Part shown: piece by piece, positions 43,960-52,178 of the stretch
Layout of the letters: every line of letters begins with the position of its first letter
Position numbering within the stretch: the stretch's first letter is position 1
DNA from: CAIQJJ01 sp964606085
Lineage (GTDB): Bacteria > Chloroflexota > Anaerolineae > Anaerolineales > UBA4823
Assembly: GCA_964606085.1 (NCBI GenBank)
Contig: CAZSFD010000008.1
Coordinates: 1 to 64,000 of the forward strand
Length of the DNA stretch: 64,000 bases
Direction of reading: 5' to 3'
Notes under the pieces: generated by a model
The model's input: only the letters and a program-made list of their open reading frames with translations
What the model was told of the DNA's origin: nothing
The model's database searches: none
Made by a program: the position numbers and the translations under genes

Positions 43960-45243
43960 TTACAAAACCGCCCCAAACACCTTATGCAACGCCTCGCACA
44001 CTTCCTCCACCTGCGAATTGGTCATCTCCGGGCTGACATCTATGTGGACGGCGCGGCCGAGCAGGTTGAGTGAGCGCGGGCACATTTCTTTGGCGTATTC
44101 GATGCGGCGGGGGTGATTTTTCCACGGGCCGCCGGTGGGCGTCCAGGCGCGCTGCTGCATGATCGGCGTCCAGTGGGCGTAGACGTGATAGTCCACGTCA
44201 TCGGGCTGGTAGAGCTGCCAGGCCCCCAGGCCCTCGGCTTCGAGCGCTTCGACGGCGCGGTTGGCCGTGGCAGCATCGGGCATCAGGAAGATGGCGCAGA
44301 TCGCAGCCTCGCCACCAACGGTGGCGCCGCCGTCGGCATCGTTGGCGGCGGGGAAAGCGATGCCTTTCTGCTGCGCCAGGCCCGCCACGCTGTCGAGGAT
44401 CATGCGTTTGCGGGCGCGCATGTCGGTTAACAATCCTTCCAATTTACCCAGTTGCACCAGCGCCACCGCCGCCAGCAGTTCGGGCATGCGAAAGTTGATG
44501 CCGGGCAAAATCTGGTTTTCGGGGATGTGGTTGCGCTGCCCGCCGATCACATCGTGGAACATCACCGCCCGTTTGTAGACCTCTTCGCTGTTCGTGATCA
44601 ACATGCCCCCTTCGCCGCTGGTGAGAATTTTATTGAATTGCAAGCTGAACGCCCCGGCGTCACCCAGGCTGCCCAGGCGTTTGCCCTTATAGGTGGCACC
44701 ATCGGCCTGGGCGGCATCTTCCAGCACTTTCAGGTTATGCGGACGCGCCACGGCCAACAGTTCGTCCATTTTGCACGGCAGGCCGCGCATGTGAACGGGC
44801 AGGATGGCTTTGGTGTAGGGGCTGATTTTGGCGGCCACGTCGGCGGGGTCGAGGGTGAGTGAATCGTCAATTTCGGCCACTACCGGCACGGCTCCCACGG
44901 CCACCACCGCGGAGGCCGAGGCAATCCAGGTATAAGCGGGGACGATGACTTCATCACCCGGCCCCACGCCCAGCCCTTGCAGCCCGCAAATCAGCGCCGC
45001 CGTTCCCGATGTGACCGCCAGGCCGTAATCGGTTCCCGACGCGGCGGCAAACTTCTGCTCCAGTTCGGCCACCTTCGAGGGTCCAGGGTTGGGGCCGTAG
45101 TAGCGGAAAAGGCGTTTGGCGCGCAGCACTTCTAATACGGCGGCTTCTTCGGCTTCGTCAATGCGCATGCCGCCGGGGTACATGGGGGGTAAGGGAGTGC
45201 GGATGGCGGGTGTACCGCCTTCGAGGGCGAGTTTGGTTTCCAT
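43960..45243 (-). CDS. DegT/DnrJ/EryC1/StrS-type PLP aminotransferase
   Basis: 427 residues from the ATG at 45243 with AGGAG 8 nt upstream; a longer frame to 45333 lacks a ribosome site. It begins LALEGGTPAIRTPLP, common in inosose- and AHBA-type members. It has VTSGTAALICGLQGLGVGPGDEVIVPAYTWIAS, the PLP Asp in VLEDAAQADGATYKGKRLG, and the Schiff-base Lys in LQFNKILTSGEGG. Such enzymes aminate keto-sugars or keto-cyclitols. It lies 140 bp before the FGGY kinase on the same strand, so both may treat the same sugar; no other pathway gene is adjacent. Confidence 0.88.
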   Translation of the reverse strand: METKLALEGGTPAIRTPLPPMYPGGMRIDEAEEAAVLEVLRAKRLFRYYGPNPGPSKVAELEQKFAAASGTDYGLAVTSGTAALICGLQGLGVGPGDEVIVPAYTWIASASAVVAVGAVPVVAEIDDSLTLDPADVAAKISPYTKAILPVHMRGLPCKMDELLAVARPHNLKVLEDAAQADGATYKGKRLGSLGDAGAFSLQFNKILTSGEGGMLITNSEEVYKRAVMFHDVIGGQRNHIPENQILPGINFRMPELLAAVALVQLGKLEGLLTDMRARKRMILDSVAGLAQQKGIAFPAANDADGGATVGGEAAICAIFLMPDAATANRAVEALEAEGLGAWQLYQPDDVDYHVYAHWTPIMQQRAWTPTGGPWKNHPRRIEYAKEMCPRSLNLLGRAVHIDVSPEMTNSQVEEVCEALHKVFGAVL

Positions 45244-45354
45244 AGGGGGTCTCCTGAAAGTTATAGCGCAATATCCATCTTGCACAGATGCAGCACGATT
45301 GATAAGAAAATTATATAGCCGTTTTGCTGACACGATCCTGCCACAATCTTATGG

Positions 45355-45360
45355 TATGCT
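45355..45360 (+). promoter_or_regulatory. -10-like box TATGCT 7 nt before ATG
   Basis: TGG-TATGCT resembles an extended -10 element and ends 7 nt before the ATG at 45368. No ribosome-binding site fits in between, so the response-regulator mRNA may be leaderless. Confidence 0.4.
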
Positions 45361-45367
45361 GTGAGCC

Positions 45368-46075
45368 ATGACCACCATCCTCATCGTAGATGACGAACCA
45401 TCAGTCACCGATCTGCTGGCCTACAACTTGCGCAAAGCTCATTACGAGGTGCTGATCGCCGCCGATGGCCGCAGCGCGCTCAACCTGGCCCGCCAGCACA
45501 CCCCCGACCTGATCCTGCTCGACCTGATGATCCCCGAAATAGACGGGTTGGATGTATGCCGCGAGTTGCGCAAAAGCAGCGCTCGCAAAGCAAGCGCCAT
45601 TCCCATCATCATGATCACCGCCCGCGGCGAGGAGATTGACCGCGTGGTGGGCCTCGAACTCGGCGCGGATGACTATGTGTGCAAGCCGTTCAGCGTGCGC
45701 GAGCTGATGGCACGCGTCAAGGCGGTGCTGCGCCGGGCTGAAAGCCCGCCCGAAAGCACGCCCTCCACGCTGCTGCGCGGCCCCGGCGGCTTACAACTCG
45801 ATCTGGAGGGCCGAGCGGCTTCTATCTCTGGCGAAGCGCTCGAGCTCACTCGCCTGGAGTTTGACCTGCTCGCCCTGCTGTTGCAAAACGCCGGGCGCGT
45901 GCTGACCCGCGAACGCCTGCTCGAACAGGCCTGGGGCTACGATTTCGCCGGCGACACGCGCGCCGTAGATAGCGCCATCAAACGCCTGCGCGCCAAACTG
46001 CGCGCCGCCAACCCTGATGCCGATGGCATCGAGGCGGTACGCGGGGTTGGGTATCGAATGAATTCAAAGCAATAG
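45368..46075 (+). CDS. OmpR/PhoB-family response regulator
   Basis: 235 residues. The receiver (1-120) has the acidic pair VDDEPS, the phospho-acceptor Asp in LILLDLMIPEIDGLD (about residue 56), Thr in MITARG and the Lys in VCKPFSVRE. The C-terminal winged helix (about 140-233) ends with the transactivation loop and recognition helix GDTRAVDSAIKRLRAKLR. It should pair with the histidine kinase at 46344. A nested inverted repeat of about 240 bp now lies between the two genes. Confidence 0.95.
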   Translation: MTTILIVDDEPSVTDLLAYNLRKAHYEVLIAADGRSALNLARQHTPDLILLDLMIPEIDGLDVCRELRKSSARKASAIPIIMITARGEEIDRVVGLELGADDYVCKPFSVRELMARVKAVLRRAESPPESTPSTLLRGPGGLQLDLEGRAASISGEALELTRLEFDLLALLLQNAGRVLTRERLLEQAWGYDFAGDTRAVDSAIKRLRAKLRAANPDADGIEAVRGVGYRMNSKQ

Positions 46076-46080
46076 AAACA

Positions 46081-46317
46081 GGATATACAGGATGGACAGG
46101 ATAAAAATCGCAATAGCACATAACTTACTACACGCTATTGGACAAGTCGGTATGTCATTCCGAACGGAGTGAGGAATCCCTAAAACATTGGCTTTTCCGA
46201 ATACTGAAGGGCAAAAAACTAGCTCGATAGGGATTCCTCGTCGCTTCGCTCCTCGGAATGACACGCCATAGTAAGTTATGCGCTATTGCTAAAAATCCCA
46301 AACCATCCTGTATATCC
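46081..46317. repeat. Nested inverted-repeat (MITE-like) element
   Basis: Three nested pairs of inverted repeats share one centre: GGATATACAGGATG (46081-46094 with 46304-46317), a 21-bp pair with one mismatch (46110-46130 with 46269-46289), and an inner imperfect pair built on GTCATTCCGA and GAGGAATCCCTA (46154-46182 with 46228-46262). No gene is inside. The layers look like successive insertions of mobile palindromic repeats into one site. The element splits the response regulator from its kinase. Confidence 0.8.
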
Positions 46318-46343
46318 AGTACATCCTGTTAAATTCCTGACGT

Positions 46344-47798
46344 ATGCGCACGAAAACCGCAAAGCTCACATCCATTCGCACCCGTCTGACGGTAAATACC
46401 CTGCTCGTGCTGCTGCTTGGTATGGGGTTGGCCGCCTTCCTGGCCTGGCGCGTGGTCGAGGCGCTCTACCTCGATGCACAGCGCGAAAACCTGCTCGCCC
46501 AGGCTAACCTGACCGCCGCCGCGCTGCAAGGCCAGCCGCTCTCAGCCTCGCTTACTCAACCTTACTCACAGACCAGCAACGTCATGCCCGGCATCCACAC
46601 TCGCCTGCTCAGCGATCAGGGTGTGGTGATCCAACTGCCGCTCAGCGAAATCGCCGCCCCGCCGGCTGAAAATTCCGCCCCCGTCACCCCATCTGAACTC
46701 CAGCAACGCCCTGAAATCGCCCAGGCCCTGCAAGGTCAGGCCGCCACCGCCATCCGCACCGTGCAGAACCGCCGTGTGCTGTATGCTGTCGCACCGGTTT
46801 GGGGTGAGAACGGGGTTGTGACGGGCCTGGTCTACCTGGCCACCCCGCTGCCCGCCGCCAGCCTGCCTGTCAGCGCCCTGCTGCAATTGGGTGGAGTGCT
46901 GGCGCTGGCCGTACTGCTGGCCGGGGTCGCCGGGGCGTGGCTGGCGCGGCGCATCGCCCGTCCGCTCGAAGGGGTGGCGCGGGCTGCCGAGGTCGTGGCG
47001 GAAGGCAATCTCGATGTGCAAGTGCCTATCGAAAACGGTGTGACCGAGTTGAACAGCCTGGCCGCCTCGTTCAACACGATGACCGCCAGCCTGCGCCAGA
47101 CTGACCAGGCCAAAAACGCCTTCATCGCCGATGTTACCCACGAGTTGCGCACCCCGCTGACGGTGATCAAAGGCACCATCGAAACCCTCGAAGATGGCGC
47201 CCTCGACGACGCCGAAGGCCGCGGCCCGCTGTTGGCCGCCATGCAGCGCGAAACCGAGCGCCTGATCCGCCTGGTGCAAGACCTGTTGGTGCTGACACGC
47301 GCCGACGCCGGGGCGCTGAAGCTGTGTTGTTCGCCGGTAGATATAGCCGAACTCGCCCAGGCACGCTGCCAGGCGTTGTCTGCGCTCGCCACGCAGCGCC
47401 AGGTGGCCCTGAAGGTAGAGGGCCAACCAGCAGCCTGTTTTGCCGACCCCGACCGCCTGGCCCAAATTCTGGATAACCTGCTCGATAATGCCCTCCGCTA
47501 TGCCCCGCCCGGCACGGCTGTCACCGTCCGCATCACACAGGAAGGCCGTGAGGTATGCTGCGCGGTCAGCGACCGCGGGCCGGGCATCCCCGCCGAACAC
47601 CTGCCGCACATCTTCGAGCGCTTTTACCGCGCCGATGCCTCGCGCAGCCGTCAGAGTGGAGGCGCAGGGCTGGGGCTGGCAATCGTCAAGGCGCTGGTGG
47701 AGGCGCATGGCGGGTGTGTGCGGGCGGAGAGTGTGGAGGGGGAAGGAACGACAATTTCGTTTTGGCTGCCTGCTGCCACAGAACTGCCTGATCGCTGA
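46344..47798 (+). CDS. Sensor histidine kinase
   Basis: 484 residues. An N-terminal membrane helix (TVNTLLVLLLGMGLAAFLAW) leads to an extracytoplasmic sensor domain (about 45-165), a second helix (LLQLGGVLALAVLLAGVAGAWL), and a HAMP domain (RRIARPLEGVARAAEVVAEG). The phospho-acceptor His sits in DVTHELRTPLTVIKG. The ATPase part has the N box ILDNLLDNALRYAP, G1 VSDRGPGIP and G2 GGAGLGLAIVKALVEAHGG. It is the likely partner of the OmpR-type regulator upstream. The ligand is unknown. Confidence 0.95.
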   Translation: MRTKTAKLTSIRTRLTVNTLLVLLLGMGLAAFLAWRVVEALYLDAQRENLLAQANLTAAALQGQPLSASLTQPYSQTSNVMPGIHTRLLSDQGVVIQLPLSEIAAPPAENSAPVTPSELQQRPEIAQALQGQAATAIRTVQNRRVLYAVAPVWGENGVVTGLVYLATPLPAASLPVSALLQLGGVLALAVLLAGVAGAWLARRIARPLEGVARAAEVVAEGNLDVQVPIENGVTELNSLAASFNTMTASLRQTDQAKNAFIADVTHELRTPLTVIKGTIETLEDGALDDAEGRGPLLAAMQRETERLIRLVQDLLVLTRADAGALKLCCSPVDIAELAQARCQALSALATQRQVALKVEGQPAACFADPDRLAQILDNLLDNALRYAPPGTAVTVRITQEGREVCCAVSDRGPGIPAEHLPHIFERFYRADASRSRQSGGAGLGLAIVKALVEAHGGCVRAESVEGEGTTISFWLPAATELPDR

Positions 47799-47836
47799 CA
47801 CTGTTCTGCCTCATGGGGGGGATAAGATGGAAGTAA

Positions 47837-47868
47837 GAATTCGGAAGTTTTCGGAAACTTCCGAATTC
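47837..47868. repeat. 14-bp-stem palindrome upstream of the SIMPL gene
   Basis: Arms 47837-47850 (GAATTCGGAAGTTT) and 47855-47868 pair perfectly around TCGG. It lies 24 bp before the ATG at 47893, in the leader, after the kinase gene. It may be a repeat element, an operator or a weak transcription barrier; no T-run follows. Confidence 0.7.
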
Positions 47869-47892
47869 TATAAACTTTCAGGAGGTTCCCCC

Positions 47893-48693
47893 ATGAAACA
47901 GTTTTCCACTTTATTGAACGGCGCGCTGGCCGGAATTTTGGTCTTTGTCATCCTCGTCATCGGCCTGCCCACTACCCAGGCAAAGGCCATTGTCCCTCAG
48001 CAAAGCAGCGACACAGACTGCAATACCGGGCGCAGCGTCAGCGTCAGTGGCACCGCGGTCGTCAACGTCACGCCCGACCGGGCGCTGATCCAACTCGGTG
48101 TGCAGTCGAACGGCCTGACGCCTGCTGCTGTCGAAGCTGCCAACACCGCTGCCACCCGCCAGGTGATCAACACCCTCAAGGAACTGGGAATTGGAGCTAA
48201 AGATATCGCCACCGATTGGTACGTGATTGACCCCATCTACAATGACTACAATTCGTTGACCATCGAGGGCTATCGCATCAACAACATCGTCGCCGTTACC
48301 TTGCGGGATGTCAGCCAGCTCAGCCAGGTTATCGCCGTCAGCCTGGAGTCCGGGGCCAACCAGGTGATCAATGTCGAGTTGTATACCTCTGAACTGCGCC
48401 GCTATCGCGACCAGGCCCGCGAGTTAGCGATGCAAGCCGCCAACGAGAAGGCCCAGGCCCTCGCCAATGCTGCCGGAGCCTCGACGGGCTGTGTGATGAG
48501 TATCCACGAAAATAGCTGGTCGTATTACAACGGCTGGTGGTACGGGAGAAATAACAATAACCTGTGGACGCAGAATGTGATGCAAAACGCCGCACCCAGC
48601 GGAAACCAGGGAACGGGCAACGACGATGGCCCTGTCAGCCTTGGGCAGATTTCGGTGCGGGCAGAAGTGAATGCCACGTACAGTTTGAAATAG
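47893..48693 (+). CDS. Secreted SIMPL-domain (DUF541) protein
   Basis: 266 residues from the ATG at 47893, which has AGGAGGT 6 nt upstream. The longer frame that begins inside the kinase gene is rejected. A signal peptide (MKQFSTLLNGALAGILVFVI, cleavage after about TQAKA) precedes the SIMPL domain: SVSGTAVVNVTPDRALIQLGV, QVINTLKELGIGAKDI, GYRINNIVAVTLRD and AMQAANEKAQALANAAG. The Tyr/Trp/Asn-rich insert near residue 210 is a family-variable loop. SIMPL proteins are periplasmic or surface proteins linked to oxidative-stress protection; mechanism unknown. Confidence 0.88.
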   Translation: MKQFSTLLNGALAGILVFVILVIGLPTTQAKAIVPQQSSDTDCNTGRSVSVSGTAVVNVTPDRALIQLGVQSNGLTPAAVEAANTAATRQVINTLKELGIGAKDIATDWYVIDPIYNDYNSLTIEGYRINNIVAVTLRDVSQLSQVIAVSLESGANQVINVELYTSELRRYRDQARELAMQAANEKAQALANAAGASTGCVMSIHENSWSYYNGWWYGRNNNNLWTQNVMQNAAPSGNQGTGNDDGPVSLGQISVRAEVNATYSLK

Positions 48694-48709
48694 CCAGCAA
48701 AAAATCTCG

Positions 48710-48737
48710 TTGACAAATGCTTGTTTTCGAGTAAAAT
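48710..48737 (+). promoter_or_regulatory. Sigma-70 type promoter of tRNA-Leu
   Basis: Perfect -35 TTGACA (48710-48715), 16-bp spacer, -10 TAAAAT (48732-48737). Transcription would begin about 13 bp before the mature tRNA 5' end. Confidence 0.8.
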
Positions 48738-48757
48738 TCAGCCCGCACAATGGACAG

Positions 48758-48842
48758 GCCGAAGTGGTGGAATTGGCAGACACGCTAGGTTCAGGGCTTA
48801 GTGACCGTTAAGGTCGTGAGGGTTCGACTCCCTCCTTCGGCA
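48758..48842 (+). tRNA. tRNA-Leu (CAG anticodon)
   Basis: The 85-nt sequence folds as a class II tRNA. The acceptor arms GCCGAAG and CTTCGGC pair fully, the D-arm is of the Leu type (GGTGGAATTGGCAGAC), the anticodon stem CTAGG/CTTAG holds the loop TTCAGGG (anticodon CAG), a long variable arm follows, and the T-arm is AGGGTTCGACTCCCT. The 3' CCA is not encoded. A consensus promoter precedes and an intrinsic hairpin follows. Confidence 0.96.
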
Positions 48843-48848
48843 CACCAA

Positions 48849-48876
48849 AAATCGCTCCCAATGTTGGGAGCGATTT
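48849..48876 (+). terminator. Hairpin downstream of tRNA-Leu
   Basis: A 12-bp perfect stem (arms 48849-48860 and 48865-48876, loop ATGT) begins 7 nt after the tRNA. The T-tract is short (TTT), so it is a moderate terminator. Confidence 0.7.
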
Positions 48877-48892
48877 GCGTTTAAGCCCGATA

Positions 48893-48921
48893 TTGACAGG
48901 CTAACCAGACGGGGATAATAT
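48893..48921 (+). promoter_or_regulatory. Sigma-70 type promoter of alpha-fucosidase gene
   Basis: Perfect -35 TTGACA (48893-48898), 17-bp spacer, -10 TAATAT (48916-48921). The -10 overlaps the operator-like dyad that follows. Confidence 0.8.
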
Positions 48922-48937
48922 GATAGCGTTACCATAT
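48918..48937. promoter_or_regulatory. Operator-like 20-bp imperfect palindrome
   Basis: ATATGATAGCGTTACCATAT matches its own reverse complement at 16 of 20 positions and is centred on CG, as LacI-family operators are. It overlaps the -10 box and start site of the fucosidase promoter, fitting repression. It is not the same sequence as the GTAAGCGCTTAC site upstream of GH94. Confidence 0.5.
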
Positions 48938-48991
48938 CGTAGGGCAAACTGAAGTTTGCCCATTCGTTACAAACTGCAAGGAGAATGCCCC

Positions 48992-50434
48992 ATGCCCACG
49001 TTCGACATCCAACCCGGCCCCTTCCAACCCACCTGGGAATCGCTGCGCCAGTTCCAATGCCCCGATTGGTTCCGCGATGCCAAGTTCGGCATCTGGTCAC
49101 ACTGGGGGCCGCAATCGGTACCGATGTATGGCGACTGGTACGCCCGCCACCTGTATGTGGAAGGCCACGACCAATATCGCTACCACCTGCGCAAGTACGG
49201 CCACCCATCCCGCTTCGGCTACAAAGACATCGTGCAATTGTGGAAGGCCGAAAACTTCGACCCCAACGGCCTGATGGATTTATACGTGAAGGCCGGAGCC
49301 AAATACTTCGTGGCGCAGGCCGCCCACCACGATAACTTCCACAACTGGCATTCGCGCACGCACCGCTGGAATGCCGTCAACATGGGGCCGCAGAAAGACA
49401 TCATCGCCCTGTGGCAGGCGGCGGCGCAGAAGGCCGGGCTGCCGTTTGGCTTCTCCGAGCATATCGGCGCCACCTTTAGCTGGTACGTGCCCAACAAAAA
49501 GGCCGATCAAGTCGGGCCGTATGCGGGCATCCCCTACGATGGCAGCGACCCGGCCTACAAAGACCTGTACCTGCCCAACAAAGGCGAAAAGGGCTTCGAG
49601 GATGGCGTGTGGTACACGCAAAACCCGTGGTGGCATGAGAAATGGTTCGGCTACGTCAAAGAGCTGATAGACACCTATCACCCCGACTTGCTTTATTCGG
49701 ATGGCGGTGTGCCGTTTGGTGAGTACGGCCTGAACGCCATCGCCCACCTGTACAACACCAGCGCGGGGCTGCACGGCGGCGTCAACCAGGCCGTCTATAA
49801 CCAGAAAGATAAAAGCGTGGATGTGCTTTCCGTGGGCGTTTACGACATCGAACGCAGCCAGACGCCCGACATCTTCCCCTTCGTCTGGCAGACCGATACC
49901 AGCGTAGGCGACTGGTTCTACAATGTGCGCGACATCTACAAGACCCCCAAGCAGGTGGCCGAGATGCTGGTAGACATCGTCAGCAAGAACGGCAACCTGC
50001 TGCTCAACATCCCGCAGCGCCCCGACGGCACGCTCGACGACGAATGCACCTACCTGCTCGAACGCACCGCCGCCTGGATCAAGGTCAACGGCGAGGGCAT
50101 CTACGGCACACGCCCGTGGAAGACCGCCATCGAAGGCCCATCATCGGTGATCATTCAGGGTTTCCGCGAAGATGCCGTGGCCTGGACGGTGGAAGATTTC
50201 CGTTTCACAGCGAAGGAAAACACCGTTTACGCCTTCCTGATGAAATGGCCGGAGGGCGGCGTGACTGCCGTGCGCAGCCTGGCGGCGGGCAGCGTCCCCA
50301 CCGTGCTGGATGTGACCCTGCTTGGCGCTGGCCCGGTGAAATTCGAACAAACCAGCCGCGGCCTGGTCGTCACCCTGCCGGAGCAGAAGCCAACCGAGTA
50401 CGCCCAATGCCTGCGCGTACAGTTCGCCAGTTAA
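48992..50434 (+). CDS. Alpha-L-fucosidase, GH29
   Basis: 480 residues from the ATG at 48992, 8 nt after AAGGAG. No signal peptide, so it is cytosolic. GH29 features: WFRDAKFGIWSHWGPQSVP near the N-terminus, KYFVAQAAHHDNFHNWHS, and the catalytic nucleophile Asp237 in YHPDLLYSDGGVPF. NLLLNIPQRPDGTLDDE closes the barrel, and a beta domain forms the C-terminus. It hydrolyses terminal alpha-L-fucose from oligosaccharides such as xyloglucan or glycan fragments taken up by the cell. Regulation from the adjoining promoter and dyad is likely. Confidence 0.92.
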   Translation: MPTFDIQPGPFQPTWESLRQFQCPDWFRDAKFGIWSHWGPQSVPMYGDWYARHLYVEGHDQYRYHLRKYGHPSRFGYKDIVQLWKAENFDPNGLMDLYVKAGAKYFVAQAAHHDNFHNWHSRTHRWNAVNMGPQKDIIALWQAAAQKAGLPFGFSEHIGATFSWYVPNKKADQVGPYAGIPYDGSDPAYKDLYLPNKGEKGFEDGVWYTQNPWWHEKWFGYVKELIDTYHPDLLYSDGGVPFGEYGLNAIAHLYNTSAGLHGGVNQAVYNQKDKSVDVLSVGVYDIERSQTPDIFPFVWQTDTSVGDWFYNVRDIYKTPKQVAEMLVDIVSKNGNLLLNIPQRPDGTLDDECTYLLERTAAWIKVNGEGIYGTRPWKTAIEGPSSVIIQGFREDAVAWTVEDFRFTAKENTVYAFLMKWPEGGVTAVRSLAAGSVPTVLDVTLLGAGPVKFEQTSRGLVVTLPEQKPTEYAQCLRVQFAS

Positions 50435-50475
50435 ACCGGGCAACCTTCCAACTTGCCACCTGAAACCATCTAAGG

Positions 50476-50481
50476 TAAGAT
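50476..50481 (+). promoter_or_regulatory. -10-like box TAAGAT 7 nt before ATG
   Basis: TAAGAT ends 7 nt before the ATG at 50489 with no ribosome site between, matching the pattern at 7499, 25262 and 45355. The preceding 50441-50466 stretch resembles a simple repeat (CTTCCAACTTGCC) rather than a -35 region. Confidence 0.35.
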
Positions 50482-50488
50482 TTTGGTT

Positions 50489-50887
50489 ATGGAAAAAATC
50501 CGCGTCTTCTGGCAGCAAAGTTGGAAATATCTTCTCGGTCTGCTCGGCATTGCCGTGCTGATCACGATGGTCAGCGATTTCAACCAGCGCACCGCCGAAG
50601 CACGCCGCCTGAGCGCCGAACGCGACCAGGCGCGTGCCGAGGTGACGCGCCTTTCGGCCACCAAACAAGCCCTCGAAACCGCCATCGCCTACGCCACATC
50701 GGATGAAGCCGTGTACGAGTGGGCGCGCCAGCAGGGACGTATGGCGCAACCCGGCGATAACCCGGTTGTGGTGATTACACCCGTGGGCAGCACACCCGTC
50801 CCCACGCCAGTGGTTGTGAAAACGCAAGAACCGCTGCAAAATTGGCAGGTGTGGCTGGCGCTGTTTTTCGATCAGCCCCAACCATAG
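50489..50887 (+). CDS. FtsB/DivIC-like septum formation protein
   Basis: 132 residues from the ATG at 50489. A short cytosolic start is followed by one membrane helix (YLLGLLGIAVLITMVSDF, about 13-30), a coiled coil (RTAEARRLSAERDQARAEV, to about 65) and the FtsB-like segment DEAVYEWARQQGRMAQPGDNPVVVI. The C-terminal 35 residues are Pro/Val-rich. FtsB/DivIC proteins bridge FtsL and FtsQ in the cell-division complex, facing outward. Family assignment rests on topology and the WARQQ...PGD motif. Confidence 0.8.
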   Translation: MEKIRVFWQQSWKYLLGLLGIAVLITMVSDFNQRTAEARRLSAERDQARAEVTRLSATKQALETAIAYATSDEAVYEWARQQGRMAQPGDNPVVVITPVGSTPVPTPVVVKTQEPLQNWQVWLALFFDQPQP

Positions 50888-50973
50888 ATCAAGGATACTC
50901 GCGTCCACGCCACGCTTGGGGAAAGGGGTGGGACGCGGTAGCAGATATTCAGGCTTCTTTCATGGAGAAAATG

Positions 50974-52176
50974 ATGTACATTCGATCCCTGGTTTTACCC
51001 ATCCTGGTCATATTTATGTGCTTAACCGCCTGCCAGGCGGCAACCACGCAACCGACAGCCAGCCCCAGCCCTCGCCAGCCCACCGCTACACTGGTTGCCA
51101 GCGACACGCCAGGCCCCACAGACACCCCCATCCCCAGCCACACCCCAACCTGGTCGCTGCCCAATCCCACGCAGCCCGCCACGCCCACCGCCATGCCAGG
51201 CCTCGGCCTATCCATCGCGCCCGATTCGCTGCGCGCCCTGGCAGATGCGCGCAGCATCTACATCGGCGCGGCGGCCAACAATAATTTGAGCAGCGAAGCC
51301 GATTACGCCGCCGTGTTGGCCGGGCAATTCAACCTGCTCACGCCTGAAAACGTGATGAAATTCGAAGTGATCCACCCAGAGCCAGATAGTTACAATTTCG
51401 CGCCCGCCGACGAACTGGTTAATTTTGCCCAGGCCAACAACATGGCCGTGCGCGGACACACGCTGGTCTGGCATCAACAAATGCCGCGCTGGCTGAAGTA
51501 TGGCGATTTAACTCCCGAACAGGTGGAAGCGGTGCTGCGCCAACACATCGCCACCGTTGTTGGGCGCTACCGCGGCCAAATTGCCGTGTGGGACGTAGTC
51601 AACGAGGCCATCGCCGATGGACGCACCGGCAAACTGCGCCCCGGTTTCTGGACGGATGAACTGGGCGAGGGCTACATTGACCTGGCATTTACCCTCGCGC
51701 ACGAAGCCGACCCCGAAGCGCTGCTTTTCTACAACGACTACCTGGCCGATGGATTGAATGAAAAATCAGATGGCGTGTACAACCTGGTCAAAGGCATGGT
51801 CAAGCGCGGCATTCCCATAGACGGCGTGGGGATGCAGTTCCATTACGAATTGGGCAAACTGCCCCCGCTCGACGAAGTGGCCGCCAACATGCAACGCCTG
51901 GGCGAACTGGGCCTGCAAGTACACATCACCGAACTCGACATCCGCATCGCCGACCCGGCCACACCCGCACAACTCGAACAGCAAGCGCAAGAATACGCCG
52001 CGCTCTTGCAAGTGTGCCTGGAAGCCGAAAACTGCACCGCTTTCATCACCTGGGGCTTCACCGACAAATACTCATGGATTCCTTCGTTCAACGAAGGCTA
52101 CGGCACAGCCTTGCTGTTCGATGCCGCCTACCAACCCAAACCGGCGTTTTTTGCCTTGCAAGAAACGCTAAAATAA
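50974..52176 (+). CDS. Endo-1,4-beta-xylanase, GH10, lipoprotein
   Basis: 400 residues from the ATG at 50974, which has GGAG 6 nt upstream (ATGs at 50962 and 50971 are alternatives). A lipoprotein signal ends VIFMCLTAC; a Thr/Pro linker (PTDTPIPSHTPTWSLPNPTQ) follows. The GH10 barrel shows LLTPENVMKFEVIHPEPD, VRGHTLVWHQQMPRWL, acid/base Glu211 in WDVVNEAIADG, FYNDYLADG and nucleophile Glu320 in HITELDIRI, ending ITWGFTDKYSWIP. It cuts xylan at the cell surface. It is followed by a WD40 lipoprotein after 2 bp, suggesting a joint operon. Confidence 0.94.
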   Translation: MYIRSLVLPILVIFMCLTACQAATTQPTASPSPRQPTATLVASDTPGPTDTPIPSHTPTWSLPNPTQPATPTAMPGLGLSIAPDSLRALADARSIYIGAAANNNLSSEADYAAVLAGQFNLLTPENVMKFEVIHPEPDSYNFAPADELVNFAQANNMAVRGHTLVWHQQMPRWLKYGDLTPEQVEAVLRQHIATVVGRYRGQIAVWDVVNEAIADGRTGKLRPGFWTDELGEGYIDLAFTLAHEADPEALLFYNDYLADGLNEKSDGVYNLVKGMVKRGIPIDGVGMQFHYELGKLPPLDEVAANMQRLGELGLQVHITELDIRIADPATPAQLEQQAQEYAALLQVCLEAENCTAFITWGFTDKYSWIPSFNEGYGTALLFDAAYQPKPAFFALQETLK

Positions 52177-52178
52177 CG

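Noticed and set aside
47440..47892. N-terminal extension of the SIMPL frame into the kinase gene
   Set aside because: It overlaps the histidine-kinase ATPase domain in another frame; the ATG at 47893 has a strong ribosome site and a signal peptide.
52014..52178. Upstream extension of the WD40 lipoprotein
   Set aside because: It overlaps the end of the xylanase gene; the lipoprotein signal begins at the ATG at 52179.
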